A stretch of 64,000 nt of DNA. Source: Gammaproteobacteria bacterium. Its GTDB lineage: Bacteria > Pseudomonadota > Gammaproteobacteria > JAUZRS01. The stretch is taken from NCBI GenBank assembly GCA_030949385.1, contig JAUZSP010000009.1, positions 62,001-126,000 of the forward strand, read 5' to 3'. Below, in pieces: positions 1 to 9,623 of this stretch (position 1 is its first letter; each line of letters starts with the position of its first letter). The notes beneath the pieces were generated by a model, which worked only from the letters and a program-made list of their open reading frames with translations, was not told the origin of the DNA and did no database searches. A program made the translations under genes and the position numbers.

Positions 1-352
1 GCACTTGGCTAAAGTCAAACTCTTGGTCGTCTAATTTTGCCACTTTCACCAAACGCGCTCCTAACGCATCCAAACGGGTCATGTACGCTTGCAGTTGACC
101 TAAATGGCGTGTCAGAGCCGTGACTTCTGATTTTGCCTGCTGTAACTGCTCTTGACTCTCACGCTGCTGACGAATATCAGCGTAATTCAATTCAGGCATT
201 TCATTTGAGTTTTGATGCACACCCAACTGATACCCCCAATAAAGCGGCGTGATCAACAGGGATAAAAACAAAAAACCCAATAGCAAAAACTGCACAGGGG
301 AGTTGATTTGCCGTGAGCGAGCGCCCGACTTACTAAAAATAATAATGTTCAT
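1..352 (-). CDS. M23-family murein metallopeptidase, N-terminal part
   Basis: The gene starts at the ATG at 350-352 and runs out of the window, so only about 117 N-terminal codons are visible. They begin MNIIIFSKSGARSR, followed by one membrane segment (about residues 22-42, with LLLGFLFLSLLIT) and then a Gln/Glu-rich region likely to be coiled coil (about residues 60-100). This short cytoplasmic start, single anchor and coiled coil is the usual N-terminus of the LytM/M23 endopeptidases found next to lpxC in gammaproteobacteria. The catalytic domain lies outside the window, so peptidase activity is inferred from family and position only. It is divergent from dciA across about 100 bp that must hold both promoters. 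Confidence 0.75.
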   Translation of the reverse strand, partial: MNIIIFSKSGARSRQINSPVQFLLLGFLFLSLLITPLYWGYQLGVHQNSNEMPELNYADIRQQRESQEQLQQAKSEVTALTRHLGQLQAYMTRLDALGARLVKVAKLDDQEFDFSQV

Positions 353-452
353 AACAGAACCGCGCTGACAAACAGGGGTGGCCACCACCCTCTTCTGTGG
401 GATACTCTATTCATTATGAGACTCAAACAAAAATCAATTGATTAGATAGACC

Positions 453-902
453 ATGCAAAACCTCTACCTCCTTGTACCCAAAAATGTGGGGCGTAAAGCC
501 TCTCGACTCGCCATATTAACCCAGCGCCTACACCACTGCTTGCCCATCGAGTGCCATTCACACTGCCAAGTCATTGAGCTGGTCGGGAAAAAATTAGAAA
601 TTCTTGCAGATTCACCGGCTTGGGCAACACGCATTCGTTTTTATAACAAAGAAATTGTCCATAACCTCAACAAAATTGCCGCCATTCACTTACAGACAAT
701 TAAGGTCAAAGTCGGAGCAAAAAAAACAGTTCTACGAAAACCTGCCACGAGCAAAAAACGCTCAGCAATCAAGTCAACCCAAGCCGCCGTTTCACTCCAG
801 CACTTGGCCGAGAGCATCAACGACCCAAAACTAAGTCAATCACTGCAACGTCTGGCAACCCACGTCGGACAAACTGCGAAAAACCAAAAGAACCCTTTTT
901 AA
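453..902 (+). CDS. dciA: DciA-type (DUF721) replicative helicase loader
   Basis: A 149-residue basic protein. The N-terminal 90 residues match the DUF721/DciA pattern: a start rich in Leu and Arg, then [22 protein letters not shown], the segment typical of the family (KH-like fold), and a Lys-rich tail. DciA loads or stimulates the DnaB helicase in bacteria that lack DnaC. The position between an M23 peptidase gene and lpxC is the same as in Pseudomonas. Its stop codon overlaps the lpxC stop by four bases in convergent orientation (899-902), so no terminator fits between them. Function is assigned from family and synteny; no catalytic residues are expected. Confidence 0.8.
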   Translation: MQNLYLLVPKNVGRKASRLAILTQRLHHCLPIECHSHCQVIELVGKKLEILADSPAWATRIRFYNKEIVHNLNKIAAIHLQTIKVKVGAKKTVLRKPATSKKRSAIKSTQAAVSLQHLAESINDPKLSQSLQRLATHVGQTAKNQKNPF

Positions 903-1819
903 GTCAGCTCTGTCTCAATAAGCGGTTCTATGTAAGAAATAGGCAGATCTGCCACGTCTTCAAATACCACCTCTTCCCAAGCAGACTTATCCTTAAGCAA
1001 CGACCTTAACAAGCGATTATTCAGGGCATGCCCTGATTTATGGCCAGAAAAAGCCCCAATCAAACTGTAACCCAGCAAGTAAAGATCACCAATCGCATCA
1101 AGAATTTTGTGTTTTACAAACTCATCTTCATAACGCAGGCCGTCTTCATTCAAAATACGGCAATCATCCACCACGATGGCATTGTCCAAACTGCCACCCA
1201 GAGCCAAATTATTTCGACGTAATTTTTCAATGTCCTTGGCAAAACCAAAGGTGCGGGCGCGACTCACCTCTTTAACAAATGAGGTAGTGGAAAAATCAAT
1301 CTCGGCTTTTTGATCGACATCCTTAAAGATAGGATGATTAAAGTTAATGGTGAAACTGACCTTAAAACCGTCAAATGGCTCTAACTTCGCCCATTTCTCA
1401 CCATCTTCAACGATGACCGTCTTTTTTATCCGAATAAATTTTTTCGCCGCATCCTGCTCAACAATGCCAGCAGACTGAATCAAGAAGACAAAAGGACCTG
1501 AACTGCCGTCCATAATAGGCACTTCCGGCGCGCTCAAATCAATATAAGCGTTATCAATTCCCAATCCCGCCAAAGCCGACAACAAGTGTTCAACAGTGGA
1601 AACCAACACCCCATTATTACTTAAGGTTGTCGATAGCTCCGTGCTACCCACATTTAGGGGATGCGACCTAATCTCAACGTGCGGTTCCAAATCAACACGA
1701 CGAAAGACAATACCGGTATCAATCGCTGCGGGTCTGAGAGTCAAGTAGACCTTGTCCCCCGTATGCAGCCCAACGCCCGTAGCATGAATTTTATTTTTTA
1801 ATGTGCGTTGCCTAATCAA
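899..1819 (-). CDS. lpxC: UDP-3-O-acyl-N-acetylglucosamine deacetylase LpxC
   Basis: A 306-residue protein of normal family length that catalyses the committed step of lipid A synthesis, a zinc-dependent deacetylation in the cytoplasm. Visible signatures are the start [21 protein letters not shown], the zinc-ligand motif [10 protein letters not shown] near residue 78, and the second set [11 protein letters not shown] with SGHALN further on. The start codon is TTG (1817-1819): an in-frame TGA lies just upstream, a GAGG ribosome site is seven bases before it, and the N-terminus then aligns exactly with E. coli LpxC. It is the last gene of the dcw cluster, 180 bp after ftsZ. Confidence 0.97.
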   Translation of the reverse strand: MIRQRTLKNKIHATGVGLHTGDKVYLTLRPAAIDTGIVFRRVDLEPHVEIRSHPLNVGSTELSTTLSNNGVLVSTVEHLLSALAGLGIDNAYIDLSAPEVPIMDGSSGPFVFLIQSAGIVEQDAAKKFIRIKKTVIVEDGEKWAKLEPFDGFKVSFTINFNHPIFKDVDQKAEIDFSTTSFVKEVSRARTFGFAKDIEKLRRNNLALGGSLDNAIVVDDCRILNEDGLRYEDEFVKHKILDAIGDLYLLGYSLIGAFSGHKSGHALNNRLLRSLLKDKSAWEEVVFEDVADLPISYIEPLIETELT

Positions 1820-1889
1820 TGGATGACCTCATTCGCTCAATTTTTCACGTTATCGCAGCGCCTAGCTCCATTATCCTCCCTATCCCACA

Positions 1890-1905
1890 TGGTTCTCAGG
1901 AACCA
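1890..1905. promoter_or_regulatory. Inverted repeat in the ftsZ-lpxC gap
   Basis: A perfect six-base inverted repeat (tggttc, four-base loop, gaacca) sits in the 180-bp gap between ftsZ and lpxC. It lacks a U-tract, so it is not a classical terminator. It could be an RNA hairpin that tunes read-through into lpxC or an mRNA-processing site. Nothing else in this gap is recognised with confidence. Confidence 0.25.
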
Positions 1906-1999
1906 ATGACAACGCCGACGGCTGCCGATTCTATCTAATTCAAACCGACATCTCCATAAAAATAACAAGAGGAGAGGCAATGAAACCTCGTTCCTTGCA

Positions 2000-3142
2000 T
2001 TAATCGGCCTGTCTACGCAAAAATGCAGGAATATCGAGATACTCTAGATCGATTTCAGACGAACTTTTTTTACGCCCCATATCCGTTGCTTGATGACGAA
2101 TGACCGTTGGTTTATCGTATTTTCCGTAGTCCATCTCACCGTTGCTGGCGGGTTTCAATGAACGTGCGGGTGTCGTGGCTTCCGAAGCGTTGCCCAATCC
2201 GGTTGCCACCACCGTGACTCTCAGCTCTCCCTCCAACTCGGGTTCAATTGAAGTACCGACAACAACCTCAGCCTCTTCGGAAGCAAACTCTTTAACCGTA
2301 TTACCCACCGTAGCGAACTCTTTCATGGTGAGATCCATACCGGCAGTAACATTAACTAAAATCCCTTTCGCACCGGCCAGGTTGATGTCTTCTAATAGGG
2401 GACTCAAAACCGCTTTTTCAGCCGCTTCTTGTGCTCGATTATCGCCGGTGGCCGAGCCAGATCCCATCATTGCCATGCCCATCTCTGACATCACCGTTTT
2501 TACGTCAGCAAAATCCACGTTGATCAAACCGGGGTTGGTAATCAATTCCGAAATGCCTTGCACTGCCCCTTTCAAAACATCATTGGCCGCCTTGAACGCA
2601 TCCAAAAGACTCGTGTTTTCACCCAAAACCGTCAACAGCTTTTCATTCGGAATGGTAATCAGAGAGTCAACGTGCTGCGCCAGCTCTTCAATGCCCGTCA
2701 TAGCCGCCTTCATCCGCTTTTTACCTTCAAACGGAAACGGTTTGGTCACCACCGCCACGGTCAGAATACCCAGCTCTTTAGCCAACTGAGCAATCACCGG
2801 AGCCGCTCCCGTACCGGTACCGCCACCCATGCCCGCAGTAATAAACAACATGTCTGTGCCTTCAATAATCTCTTGAATGCGCTCCCGATCTTCATGCGCC
2901 GCCTGACGTCCCGTCTCTGCATTGGCACCCGCCCCCAGACCTTTGGTGATACTCGAACCAATCTGGAAGGTGGTTTTAGATGATAAATTCTTCAACGCCT
3001 GCGCATCTGTATTAACACAAATGAATTCCACGCCTTCAATATTGGAACGGACCATATGCTCGACAGCATTCCCGCCGCCACCGCCAACACCGATCACTTT
3101 AATCACTGCGTTCTGGACGTAGGAATCTTCTAATTCGAACAT
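2000..3142 (-). CDS. ftsZ: Cell division GTPase FtsZ
   Basis: A 380-residue tubulin homologue that polymerises into the Z-ring at mid-cell. The N-terminal nucleotide-binding glycine cluster (VIGVGGGGGNAV), the tubulin signature GGGTGTGAAPVIA near residue 105 and the synergy-loop region NVDFADV are all present. A variable linker (about residues 315-360) is followed by the conserved C-terminal peptide LDIPAFLRRQ, which binds FtsA and ZipA. The start ATG is preceded by GAGGAGAG, a strong ribosome site fitting its high expression. It follows ftsA by 62 bp, a gap that also holds a small GTGCT/AGCAC inverted repeat. Confidence 0.98.
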   Translation of the reverse strand: MFELEDSYVQNAVIKVIGVGGGGGNAVEHMVRSNIEGVEFICVNTDAQALKNLSSKTTFQIGSSITKGLGAGANAETGRQAAHEDRERIQEIIEGTDMLFITAGMGGGTGTGAAPVIAQLAKELGILTVAVVTKPFPFEGKKRMKAAMTGIEELAQHVDSLITIPNEKLLTVLGENTSLLDAFKAANDVLKGAVQGISELITNPGLINVDFADVKTVMSEMGMAMMGSGSATGDNRAQEAAEKAVLSPLLEDINLAGAKGILVNVTAGMDLTMKEFATVGNTVKEFASEEAEVVVGTSIEPELEGELRVTVVATGLGNASEATTPARSLKPASNGEMDYGKYDKPTVIRHQATDMGRKKSSSEIDLEYLDIPAFLRRQAD

Positions 3143-3204
3143 GACTCTCTCCTCGTGCTGCTTAGCACATCGCGTAATGCGAAGTTATACTCATAAAATT
3201 TAGC

Positions 3205-4437
3205 TCAAAAATTGCCTTTAAACCAGGATTGCATACGATGCCATATCGTGACCGACTCACCGTCTTCTCCAGATTCTAAACCAACATCCATTCGATTCTG
3301 ATAGCCAAATTGCAATAATCCCACCCCAGTGGCATGAATTGGATTACTGACCACATCGCTCAACCCCGATACATGTTGCGGCACTCCCAATCTTACCGGC
3401 ATGTGGAAGACCTCTTCCGCCAGTTCAATCACTCCTTCCATTTTCGAACTTCCACCCGTTAGAACAATGCCTGCCCCAACAATATCCTCGAAACCACTGC
3501 GCCGCAACTCCACTTGTACCAAGTTCATCAATTCTTCATAACGAGGCTCAACCACATCGGATAAAGTCTGACGAGCCAAACGCCGCGAAGGGCGATCGCC
3601 CACTCCCGAAACATCAATGTTCTCATCTGCCCCAACCAACTGTCTCAGAGCACAGGCGTATTTAATTTTAATGTCTTCCGCATTTTGCGTCGGGGTACGC
3701 AAAGCCACGGCAATGTCATTGGTAACCTGATCTCCAGCAATGGGAATCACTGCCGTATGTCGAATGGCACCTTCGTTAAACACCGCAATGTCCGTAGTAC
3801 CACCACCGATATCAACCAAGCAGACACCCAACTCTTTTTCATCGTCGGTCAAAACAGCATAACTTGAAGCCAACTGCTCCAAAATAATGTCATCAACCTC
3901 TAAACCACAGCGGCGCACACATTTAATAATATTTTGTGCCGCACTCACCGCCCCCGTGACCAAATGCACTTTGGCTTCTAAACGCACTCCAGACATGCCA
4001 ATGGGCTCACGAATGCCATCTTGATTATCGATTATAAACTCTTGTGGTAAAACATGAATAATTCGTTGATCTGCCGGAATCGCAACGGCTTTCGCAGCCT
4101 CGATCACGCGACCCACATCAGAAGTACCTACTTCACGATCCTTAATGGCCACAATACCGTGAGAATTCAAACCTTTAATATGGCTGCCAGCAATGCCGGT
4201 AAAAACGGACCGCACCTGACAGCCCGCCATCAACTCTGCTTCTTCAACTGCGCGTTTAATGGAGTGTACCGTCGCTTCGATATTGACCACCACACCCTTC
4301 TTTAACCCGCGAGAAGGGTGGGTACCAATACCAATAATTTCAATACCGTCGTAACCGGCCTCACCCACAATGGCACTCACCTTTGAAGTGCCAATATCCA
4401 AACCAACAATAACGCGCTTTTCACCTACTTTAGACAT
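3205..4437 (-). CDS. ftsA: Cell division actin-like protein FtsA
   Basis: A 410-residue actin-family ATPase that tethers FtsZ filaments to the membrane and recruits later division proteins. The phosphate-1 motif VGLDIGTSKVSA is at the N-terminus, the second phosphate motif VDIGGGTTDIAVF near residue 205 and the adenosine motif VLTGGSS near residue 335. The last residues (WHRMQSWFKGNF) form the amphipathic membrane-targeting helix. The gene lies 14 bp after ftsQ and ahead of ftsZ, the standard ftsQAZ arrangement. Confidence 0.98.
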   Translation of the reverse strand: MSKVGEKRVIVGLDIGTSKVSAIVGEAGYDGIEIIGIGTHPSRGLKKGVVVNIEATVHSIKRAVEEAELMAGCQVRSVFTGIAGSHIKGLNSHGIVAIKDREVGTSDVGRVIEAAKAVAIPADQRIIHVLPQEFIIDNQDGIREPIGMSGVRLEAKVHLVTGAVSAAQNIIKCVRRCGLEVDDIILEQLASSYAVLTDDEKELGVCLVDIGGGTTDIAVFNEGAIRHTAVIPIAGDQVTNDIAVALRTPTQNAEDIKIKYACALRQLVGADENIDVSGVGDRPSRRLARQTLSDVVEPRYEELMNLVQVELRRSGFEDIVGAGIVLTGGSSKMEGVIELAEEVFHMPVRLGVPQHVSGLSDVVSNPIHATGVGLLQFGYQNRMDVGLESGEDGESVTIWHRMQSWFKGNF

Positions 4438-4451
4438 CTATGCATACGCTC

Positions 4452-5213
4452 CTAAGATGGCTCCCGCTGCTTAGGCTTCCACTGCACAGAAAAACCGTTT
4501 GTATAACGTAAATCCACACTCACAACCCCTAAAAACCGTGGTTTTAATACTTGGTAAGCCCAGACTAAACGTCGCAAACGACTCATCATTTGGCTCCTAC
4601 CAAGATAAATTTTCATACCGTTATTCAATTCCAATAACCATGAACGACGCTCATTTTGTACAATTCGACGAATTTCGAGACCCATTAGCCTCACAATCGC
4701 ATTAAACTGGTGAAACCGACCCATCACATTTTGTTGCTGATCCAAAGGCCCAGAAAGCACCGGCAGAGCCGCCAACAGTACATCTTCTTCTGCTAATGAC
4801 CGAGGTGCAAACAAAACACCTTCGTCGCTCAGCAATTCATCTTCATTCCAATACGCCACCGGCCGATGTTCCGTAACATAAAGGTGCACCGTATCAGGCC
4901 AAATTCTACGCACAGAAACGGTTTTAATCCATGACATGCGTTGCAACGCATCATGCAACGCATTCAAATCCAAAACAAAAAAGCTGCGGTTCATAAAACG
5001 ACTCACCACTCGTTGTAGCTCATCTCGATCCACATGGCTCAATTCTCCTTCCACTTTGATCGAATTGACAGGGAAACGTCGCGCATCATCTGCCACACGG
5101 CCCGCCCAAACCATTAAAGAGACCACCAATAAAACCAACAATACTTTCAAAAAAGCACTAAAAAACGAATCTTTGTTCACAATATTCAAACGCAGTACAT
5201 CAATCAATAGCAT
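4452..5213 (-). CDS. ftsQ: Cell division protein FtsQ
   Basis: A 253-residue bitopic membrane protein of the FtsQLB divisome subcomplex. Residues about 20-40 form one membrane segment; a POTRA domain follows (from FPVNSIKVEGELSHV, about residue 48) with the hallmark WIKTVSVRRIWPDTVHLYVTEH, and then the FtsQ beta domain ending in DLRYTNGFSVQWK. Length and order agree with the family. It sits 23 bp after ddl and 14 bp before ftsA. Confidence 0.95.
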   Translation of the reverse strand: MLLIDVLRLNIVNKDSFFSAFLKVLLVLLVVSLMVWAGRVADDARRFPVNSIKVEGELSHVDRDELQRVVSRFMNRSFFVLDLNALHDALQRMSWIKTVSVRRIWPDTVHLYVTEHRPVAYWNEDELLSDEGVLFAPRSLAEEDVLLAALPVLSGPLDQQQNVMGRFHQFNAIVRLMGLEIRRIVQNERRSWLLELNNGMKIYLGRSQMMSRLRRLVWAYQVLKPRFLGVVSVDLRYTNGFSVQWKPKQREPS

Positions 5214-5236
5214 AACGTGCCCGAATCATATATTTC

Positions 5237-6157
5237 TCACTTACAGCACAAAATACTTAAAACCAGCGTATCAAAGTCCAACCCCGCCGCTTTTGCAGCC
5301 ATCGGCACCAAACTGTGATCTGTCATTCCAGGTACCGTATTCACTTCAATCAGCCATGACCCGCCATCTCCATCACACATAATATCAACCCGCCCCCAAC
5401 CACGAGCACCGACGCTCTCAAACGCAGACAACGCCAAAAGCTGCATATCCTGCTCTTCTTCTCGTGAAAGACCCGAAGGACAGTGATAAGACGTACTTTG
5501 AGAATGATACTTCGCCTCATAATCGTAAAACGAATGGGGTGTCTGCAAACGAATCACCGGCAGCGCTTCAGCGTTTAAAATGGCCACCGTGTACTCTTTA
5601 CCATCAACAAACTGTTCTGCCATCACCGCGCCAAATTGAGCCGCAGCCGCATAACCCTCACGCAATTCAGTCAATGAAGTCACTTTGCTAATGCCAATAC
5701 TGGAGCCTTCTAGAGCCGGTTTCACCATCAAAGGCAGGCCCAGAGCCAGTGCCAATTGACAGTCATCCTTGCTGTTTAACGCCATCCAACGAGGCGTTGG
5801 CAGACCCAAACCGTTCCACAGTTGCTTGCAACGCTGTTTATCCATCCCCAACGCCGAACCTAAAATACCGCTGCCAGTGTAAGGCAACTGCATAATTTCC
5901 AGAGCACCTTGCAGTTGACCGTCCTCACCACCACGACCGTGCATAACCACAAAAACACGATCAAATTCAAGCAACGCCTGCAAACCATCACGCTGAAAAT
6001 CAACCCCATGAGCATCCACACCCGAACGCAACAAGGCCGCCAACACGGCTTCACCGCTGTGCAGTGAAACCTCCCGCTCTGCCGACCAGCCGCCCATTAA
6101 AACAGCAACCCGACCTAAAGCCTTAATCTCTTCCGCCGTTGGCACAACAGAACTCAC
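5237..6157 (-). CDS. ddl: D-alanine--D-alanine ligase
   Basis: A 306-residue ATP-grasp ligase that joins two D-Ala residues for the pentapeptide stem. Seen are the N-terminal VLMGGWSAEREVSLHSG, the ATP-grasp region LPLMVKPALEGSSIGI and the C-terminal metal-binding IEVNTVPGMTDHSL. The length equals DdlB of E. coli, the form found inside dcw clusters. The start is GTG at 6155-6157; its GTGA overlaps the murB stop, suggesting translational coupling. Confidence 0.97.
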   Translation of the reverse strand: MSSVVPTAEEIKALGRVAVLMGGWSAEREVSLHSGEAVLAALLRSGVDAHGVDFQRDGLQALLEFDRVFVVMHGRGGEDGQLQGALEIMQLPYTGSGILGSALGMDKQRCKQLWNGLGLPTPRWMALNSKDDCQLALALGLPLMVKPALEGSSIGISKVTSLTELREGYAAAAQFGAVMAEQFVDGKEYTVAILNAEALPVIRLQTPHSFYDYEAKYHSQSTSYHCPSGLSREEEQDMQLLALSAFESVGARGWGRVDIMCDGDGGSWLIEVNTVPGMTDHSLVPMAAKAAGLDFDTLVLSILCCK

Positions 6158-7065
6158 AACGTCACCCCCACCATGCGTACCTCCGGCTGCAACACCACCC
6201 CCTGCTTCTGCCTCACTACCCGCTGCACATGGGCGATCAGTGATTCGATATCAGCCGCCGAAGCTTGATCCTGGTTAATAATAAAATTGGCGTGTTTCTC
6301 TGACACCACGGCACCACCGAGACAAAAACCTTTCAAACCCGACAGCTCAATCAAACGCGCAGCGTAATCACCCTCAGGATTGCAAAACACCGAACCGCAA
6401 CTGGCCAAGCCAATGGGTTGGCTGGCGGAACGTTTGGCCAACAAGGTTTTTATTTCGGTGCGAGAAGATGGGGAATCAACAACAGAAAATTCCATTTCAA
6501 CAGCCACAAACCACTCCTTTTCAGGCCCGACTAGCTGACGATAAGTAATCCCATACTCCTCCGGAAAACGACAACGCACCTCACCCACACGGTCAATCAC
6601 ATAAACCTTTTTCACCCACTGCCACGTTTCCGCGCCAAAGGCACCGGCGTTCATCGCCAAAGCTCCGCCGATCGTACCGGGAATACCGGCCAAAAATTCA
6701 CCACCTACCAGACCATGCTGAACGCAAAAGCGCGCGACTTTAGCACAACTTGCCCCCGCGCCCAGCAATAAATTCGTATCTGAAAGAGACTGCAATGAGT
6801 TCAACACCCCAGACATCGCAATCACCGTCCCAGCAATACCACCGTCACGCACCAACAGATTACTGCCCAAACCCAACCAGAACAGTGGCTCTTCCGCTGG
6901 TAAAGAGGCCAACAGCGCCTGTAAATCCTTTTGATCAGCGGGCTGATAATAACGCTCAGCCGCACCACCCACTCGCCAAGAAGTGTGTTTGGCCATCGAC
7001 TCATTCAGCGACAAACGACCCCGTAAAACATAATGACTGTTTGCCTGCGGCCAAACATCACTCAT
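6154..7065 (-). CDS. murB: UDP-N-acetylmuramate dehydrogenase MurB
   Basis: An FAD-dependent reductase that turns UDP-GlcNAc-enolpyruvate into UDP-MurNAc. Motifs are the early HTSWRVGGAAERYY, the FAD-binding GLGSNLLVRDGG, GIPGTIGGALAMNAGAFG and the catalytic-serine segment CGSVFCNP. I start at the ATG at 7063-7065 (MSDVWPQ, 303 residues); the reading frame stays open to a TTG at 7092, but that would intrude into murC and add nine residues without similarity. No strong ribosome site supports either, so the start is the least certain part. The stop overlaps ddl by four bases. Confidence 0.93.
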   Translation of the reverse strand: MSDVWPQANSHYVLRGRLSLNESMAKHTSWRVGGAAERYYQPADQKDLQALLASLPAEEPLFWLGLGSNLLVRDGGIAGTVIAMSGVLNSLQSLSDTNLLLGAGASCAKVARFCVQHGLVGGEFLAGIPGTIGGALAMNAGAFGAETWQWVKKVYVIDRVGEVRCRFPEEYGITYRQLVGPEKEWFVAVEMEFSVVDSPSSRTEIKTLLAKRSASQPIGLASCGSVFCNPEGDYAARLIELSGLKGFCLGGAVVSEKHANFIINQDQASAADIESLIAHVQRVVRQKQGVVLQPEVRMVGVTL

Positions 7066-7076
7066 GCAAATCGACA

Positions 7077-8504
7077 CTAGCGCACCTGCCAAGCGTCGTT
7101 TAAAGACGCTGCCACCGCACCGATATTACCGGCTCCCAAAGTCAATAAAAGATCCCCCTCTTGCAACACCCCCGACAACACCTCTGGCAAGGAAAATACA
7201 TCATCGACAAAAATCGGATTCACCACACCACGGGAACGCACCGCTTGGCAGAGCGCCCGCCCATCAGCACCGACAATCACACGTTCACCCGCCGCGTAGA
7301 CCTCACACAGCAACAACACATCCACCGAGACATCACTCAAAACCTGAGCAAAATCATCAAACAGATCATGGGTACGGCTAAAACGGTGCGGCTGAAAGGC
7401 CAACACCAAACGCCGCTGTGGCCAACCGGCACGCACCGCCTCAAGAGTGGCGGCAATTTCCGTTGGATGATGGCCGTAATCATCCAATAACAACACCGAA
7501 CCAGACCCCGATGACAACTCACCGTAAATTTGAAAACGGCGCGAGATACCCTCAAAACCCGCCAAAGCTTTTTGCATCGCCGCCACCGAAACCACCAACT
7601 CATTGGCCACCGCAATCGCCGCCAAGGCGTTCAAGACGTTGTGCTTGCCTGGCAAATTAAGCGAAACCGCCTGCATTTTTTTGCCCTCAGGCAACAGCAC
7701 ATCAAAATAACTGAAACCGCCTTCTTGAGTCAGGTTCACCGCCCGCACATCGGCCTCTTTGGAGAAGCCATAGGAAAGCATCGGACGCGAGACCTGCCGA
7801 GAAATCTCAGCCACCACCGGATCATCAATGCAGAGCACCGCCAAACCATAAAAAGGCAAATTGTGCAAAAACTCCACAAACGCCCGTTTCAGACGCGAGA
7901 AGTCACCCTCATAGGTTGCCAAGTGATCGGCATCAATGTTGGTCACAATGGAGATCATCGGTTGCAGGTGCAAAAAAGAAGCGTCACTCTCATCGGCTTC
8001 AGCAACCAAATAGTCGCCGCTGCCCAAACGAGCGTTGCTGGCCGAACTGTTCAGGCGACCACCAATTACATAGGTCGGATCCAAACCACCCTCGGCCAAC
8101 AGACTGGCAACCAAACTGGTGGTGGTGGTTTTGCCATGAGTACCCGCCACTGCAATGCCGTGGCGAAAACGCATCAACTCCGCCAACATCTCCGCTCGGC
8201 GCACCACCGGAATGCGTTGGCACACCGCCGCCACAATCTCAGGATTTTGACGTGGAATCGCGGTAGAAGCCACCACCACATCCACACCCTCAACCTGCTC
8301 CGTCGCATGGCCAACAAACACCGTTGCTCCCAAGCTGGTCAAACGCTGAGTCAGGGCATTTTCCCCTTGATCTGAACCACTCACCTCGTAACCCAAATTC
8401 AGCAACACCTCAGCAATGCCGCCCATTCCAACACCGCCAATGCCGACAAAATGGATGCGTTTAACACGACGCAAACTGTGGGGTAACGCCATCTGTACAT
8501 TCAT
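7077..8504 (-). CDS. murC: UDP-N-acetylmuramate--L-alanine ligase MurC
   Basis: A 475-residue Mur ligase adding L-Ala, the first stem-peptide residue. Visible are the N-terminal Rossmann motif [17 protein letters not shown], the ATP-binding P-loop [13 protein letters not shown] near residue 120, the Mur-ligase motif [10 protein letters not shown] and the C-terminal-domain [10 protein letters not shown]. Length is normal for gammaproteobacterial MurC. The ATG lies three bases after the murG stop. Confidence 0.97.
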   Translation of the reverse strand: MNVQMALPHSLRRVKRIHFVGIGGVGMGGIAEVLLNLGYEVSGSDQGENALTQRLTSLGATVFVGHATEQVEGVDVVVASTAIPRQNPEIVAAVCQRIPVVRRAEMLAELMRFRHGIAVAGTHGKTTTTSLVASLLAEGGLDPTYVIGGRLNSSASNARLGSGDYLVAEADESDASFLHLQPMISIVTNIDADHLATYEGDFSRLKRAFVEFLHNLPFYGLAVLCIDDPVVAEISRQVSRPMLSYGFSKEADVRAVNLTQEGGFSYFDVLLPEGKKMQAVSLNLPGKHNVLNALAAIAVANELVVSVAAMQKALAGFEGISRRFQIYGELSSGSGSVLLLDDYGHHPTEIAATLEAVRAGWPQRRLVLAFQPHRFSRTHDLFDDFAQVLSDVSVDVLLLCEVYAAGERVIVGADGRALCQAVRSRGVVNPIFVDDVFSLPEVLSGVLQEGDLLLTLGAGNIGAVAASLNDAWQVR

Positions 8505-8507
8505 ACC

Positions 8508-9623
8508 TTAAGACTCTCTCCGCTGCGCCAAACACAGCTCTGCCACTTTATCGGTAGCGTCTAATTTTGCCAAACGACGAGCCTGCACCGCCATCTGCAA
8601 CAACGGTTTTGGTTGCTCCAGCAACCCCTGCAAGTGCTCTGCAAAAACCCCAGCCAATAAATCCTGCTGAGCCACCCGCAACGCCGCACCGGCATCCGAC
8701 AAATAATGGGCATTCAACGTTTGGTGATCGTCCACCGCCGAGGGCAACGGCACCAGCACCGAAGCCACCCCCACCGCCGCCAGCTCTGCCACGGTCATGG
8801 CGCCAGCCCGACAGATCACCAAATCAGCCCATGCGTACTGCTCGGCCATATTGTCCATAAAAGGCACGACTGTAACCGCTAAATCGGTTGTGCTATAAGC
8901 CTGCTTGGCAACCTCAACCCCTCGCACACCCGATTGATGGCGAACATCCAACCGACAGCCTGCCGCCAGCGTCACCTTTGCCAACAGCTCTGGCAGATCG
9001 CGATTAAAAACCAAGGCTCCCTGACTGCCACCGACAATTAATAAACGCCGAACCGAAGGATCCCGCCCAAAAAAACGCACCTCAGGCAGAGGCACACCCA
9101 TCACTTCGGCACGCAACGGATTACCCAAACAGAGCGCCTGATGAGAGCGGGGAAAAGCGCCAGGAAAGGCCTCAATGGTTTGGGTGGCCAAACGCGCCAA
9201 CAGACCATTGGTCAAACCCACTACTGCATTCTGCTCATGAATCAACAGAGGCGTACGCAGCATCCAACTCATCAAACCACCTGGGCCGGAGACAAAACCG
9301 CCCATGCCCAACACCACACTGGGACGACGGCGACGCAAAATGCGCCACGCCTGCCAACACGCTTTGAGCAGACGAAAAGGGGCGAACAGCAAAGCCAATT
9401 TACCCTGACCACGCAGACCGGTAACGCTGATCCACTCCATCTCAATGCCCGCAGCAGGCACCACGTCTGCCTCTATGCCTTGATGCGTTCCCATCCAGAC
9501 AATGTTTTGCCCCTGCTCCCGCAGCCGTAAAGCCACCGCCAAAGCCGGAAAAACATGGCCACCGGTACCGCCGGCCATAATTAAAATCGGTTGATCCTTT
9601 TTTACCGCAGCCCCCGTTATCAC
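8508..9623 (-). CDS. murG: Lipid II synthase MurG (GT28 glycosyltransferase)
   Basis: A 371-residue peripheral membrane glycosyltransferase that transfers GlcNAc to lipid I. The N-terminal glycine loop MAGGTGGHVFPALAVA, the second loop VVGGSQGALVFN-like segment (LLIVGGSQGALVFN) and the acceptor region VICRAGAMTVAELAAVG are intact. The start is GTG at 9621-9623 and overlaps the ftsW stop as GTGA. The first eight residues are less conserved and an internal start is possible. Confidence 0.96.
   Translation of the reverse strand: MITGAAVKKDQPILIMAGGTGGHVFPALAVALRLREQGQNIVWMGTHQGIEADVVPAAGIEMEWISVTGLRGQGKLALLFAPFRLLKACWQAWRILRRRRPSVVLGMGGFVSGPGGLMSWMLRTPLLIHEQNAVVGLTNGLLARLATQTIEAFPGAFPRSHQALCLGNPLRAEVMGVPLPEVRFFGRDPSVRRLLIVGGSQGALVFNRDLPELLAKVTLAAGCRLDVRHQSGVRGVEVAKQAYSTTDLAVTVVPFMDNMAEQYAWADLVICRAGAMTVAELAAVGVASVLVPLPSAVDDHQTLNAHYLSDAGAALRVAQQDLLAGVFAEHLQGLLEQPKPLLQMAVQARRLAKLDATDKVAELCLAQRRES

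Noticed and set aside
7530-8375. A 281-codon plus-strand frame opposite murC
   Set aside because: It is antisense to a fully conserved murC, has a His/Arg/Gln-rich composition typical of shadow translation and no recognisable domain.
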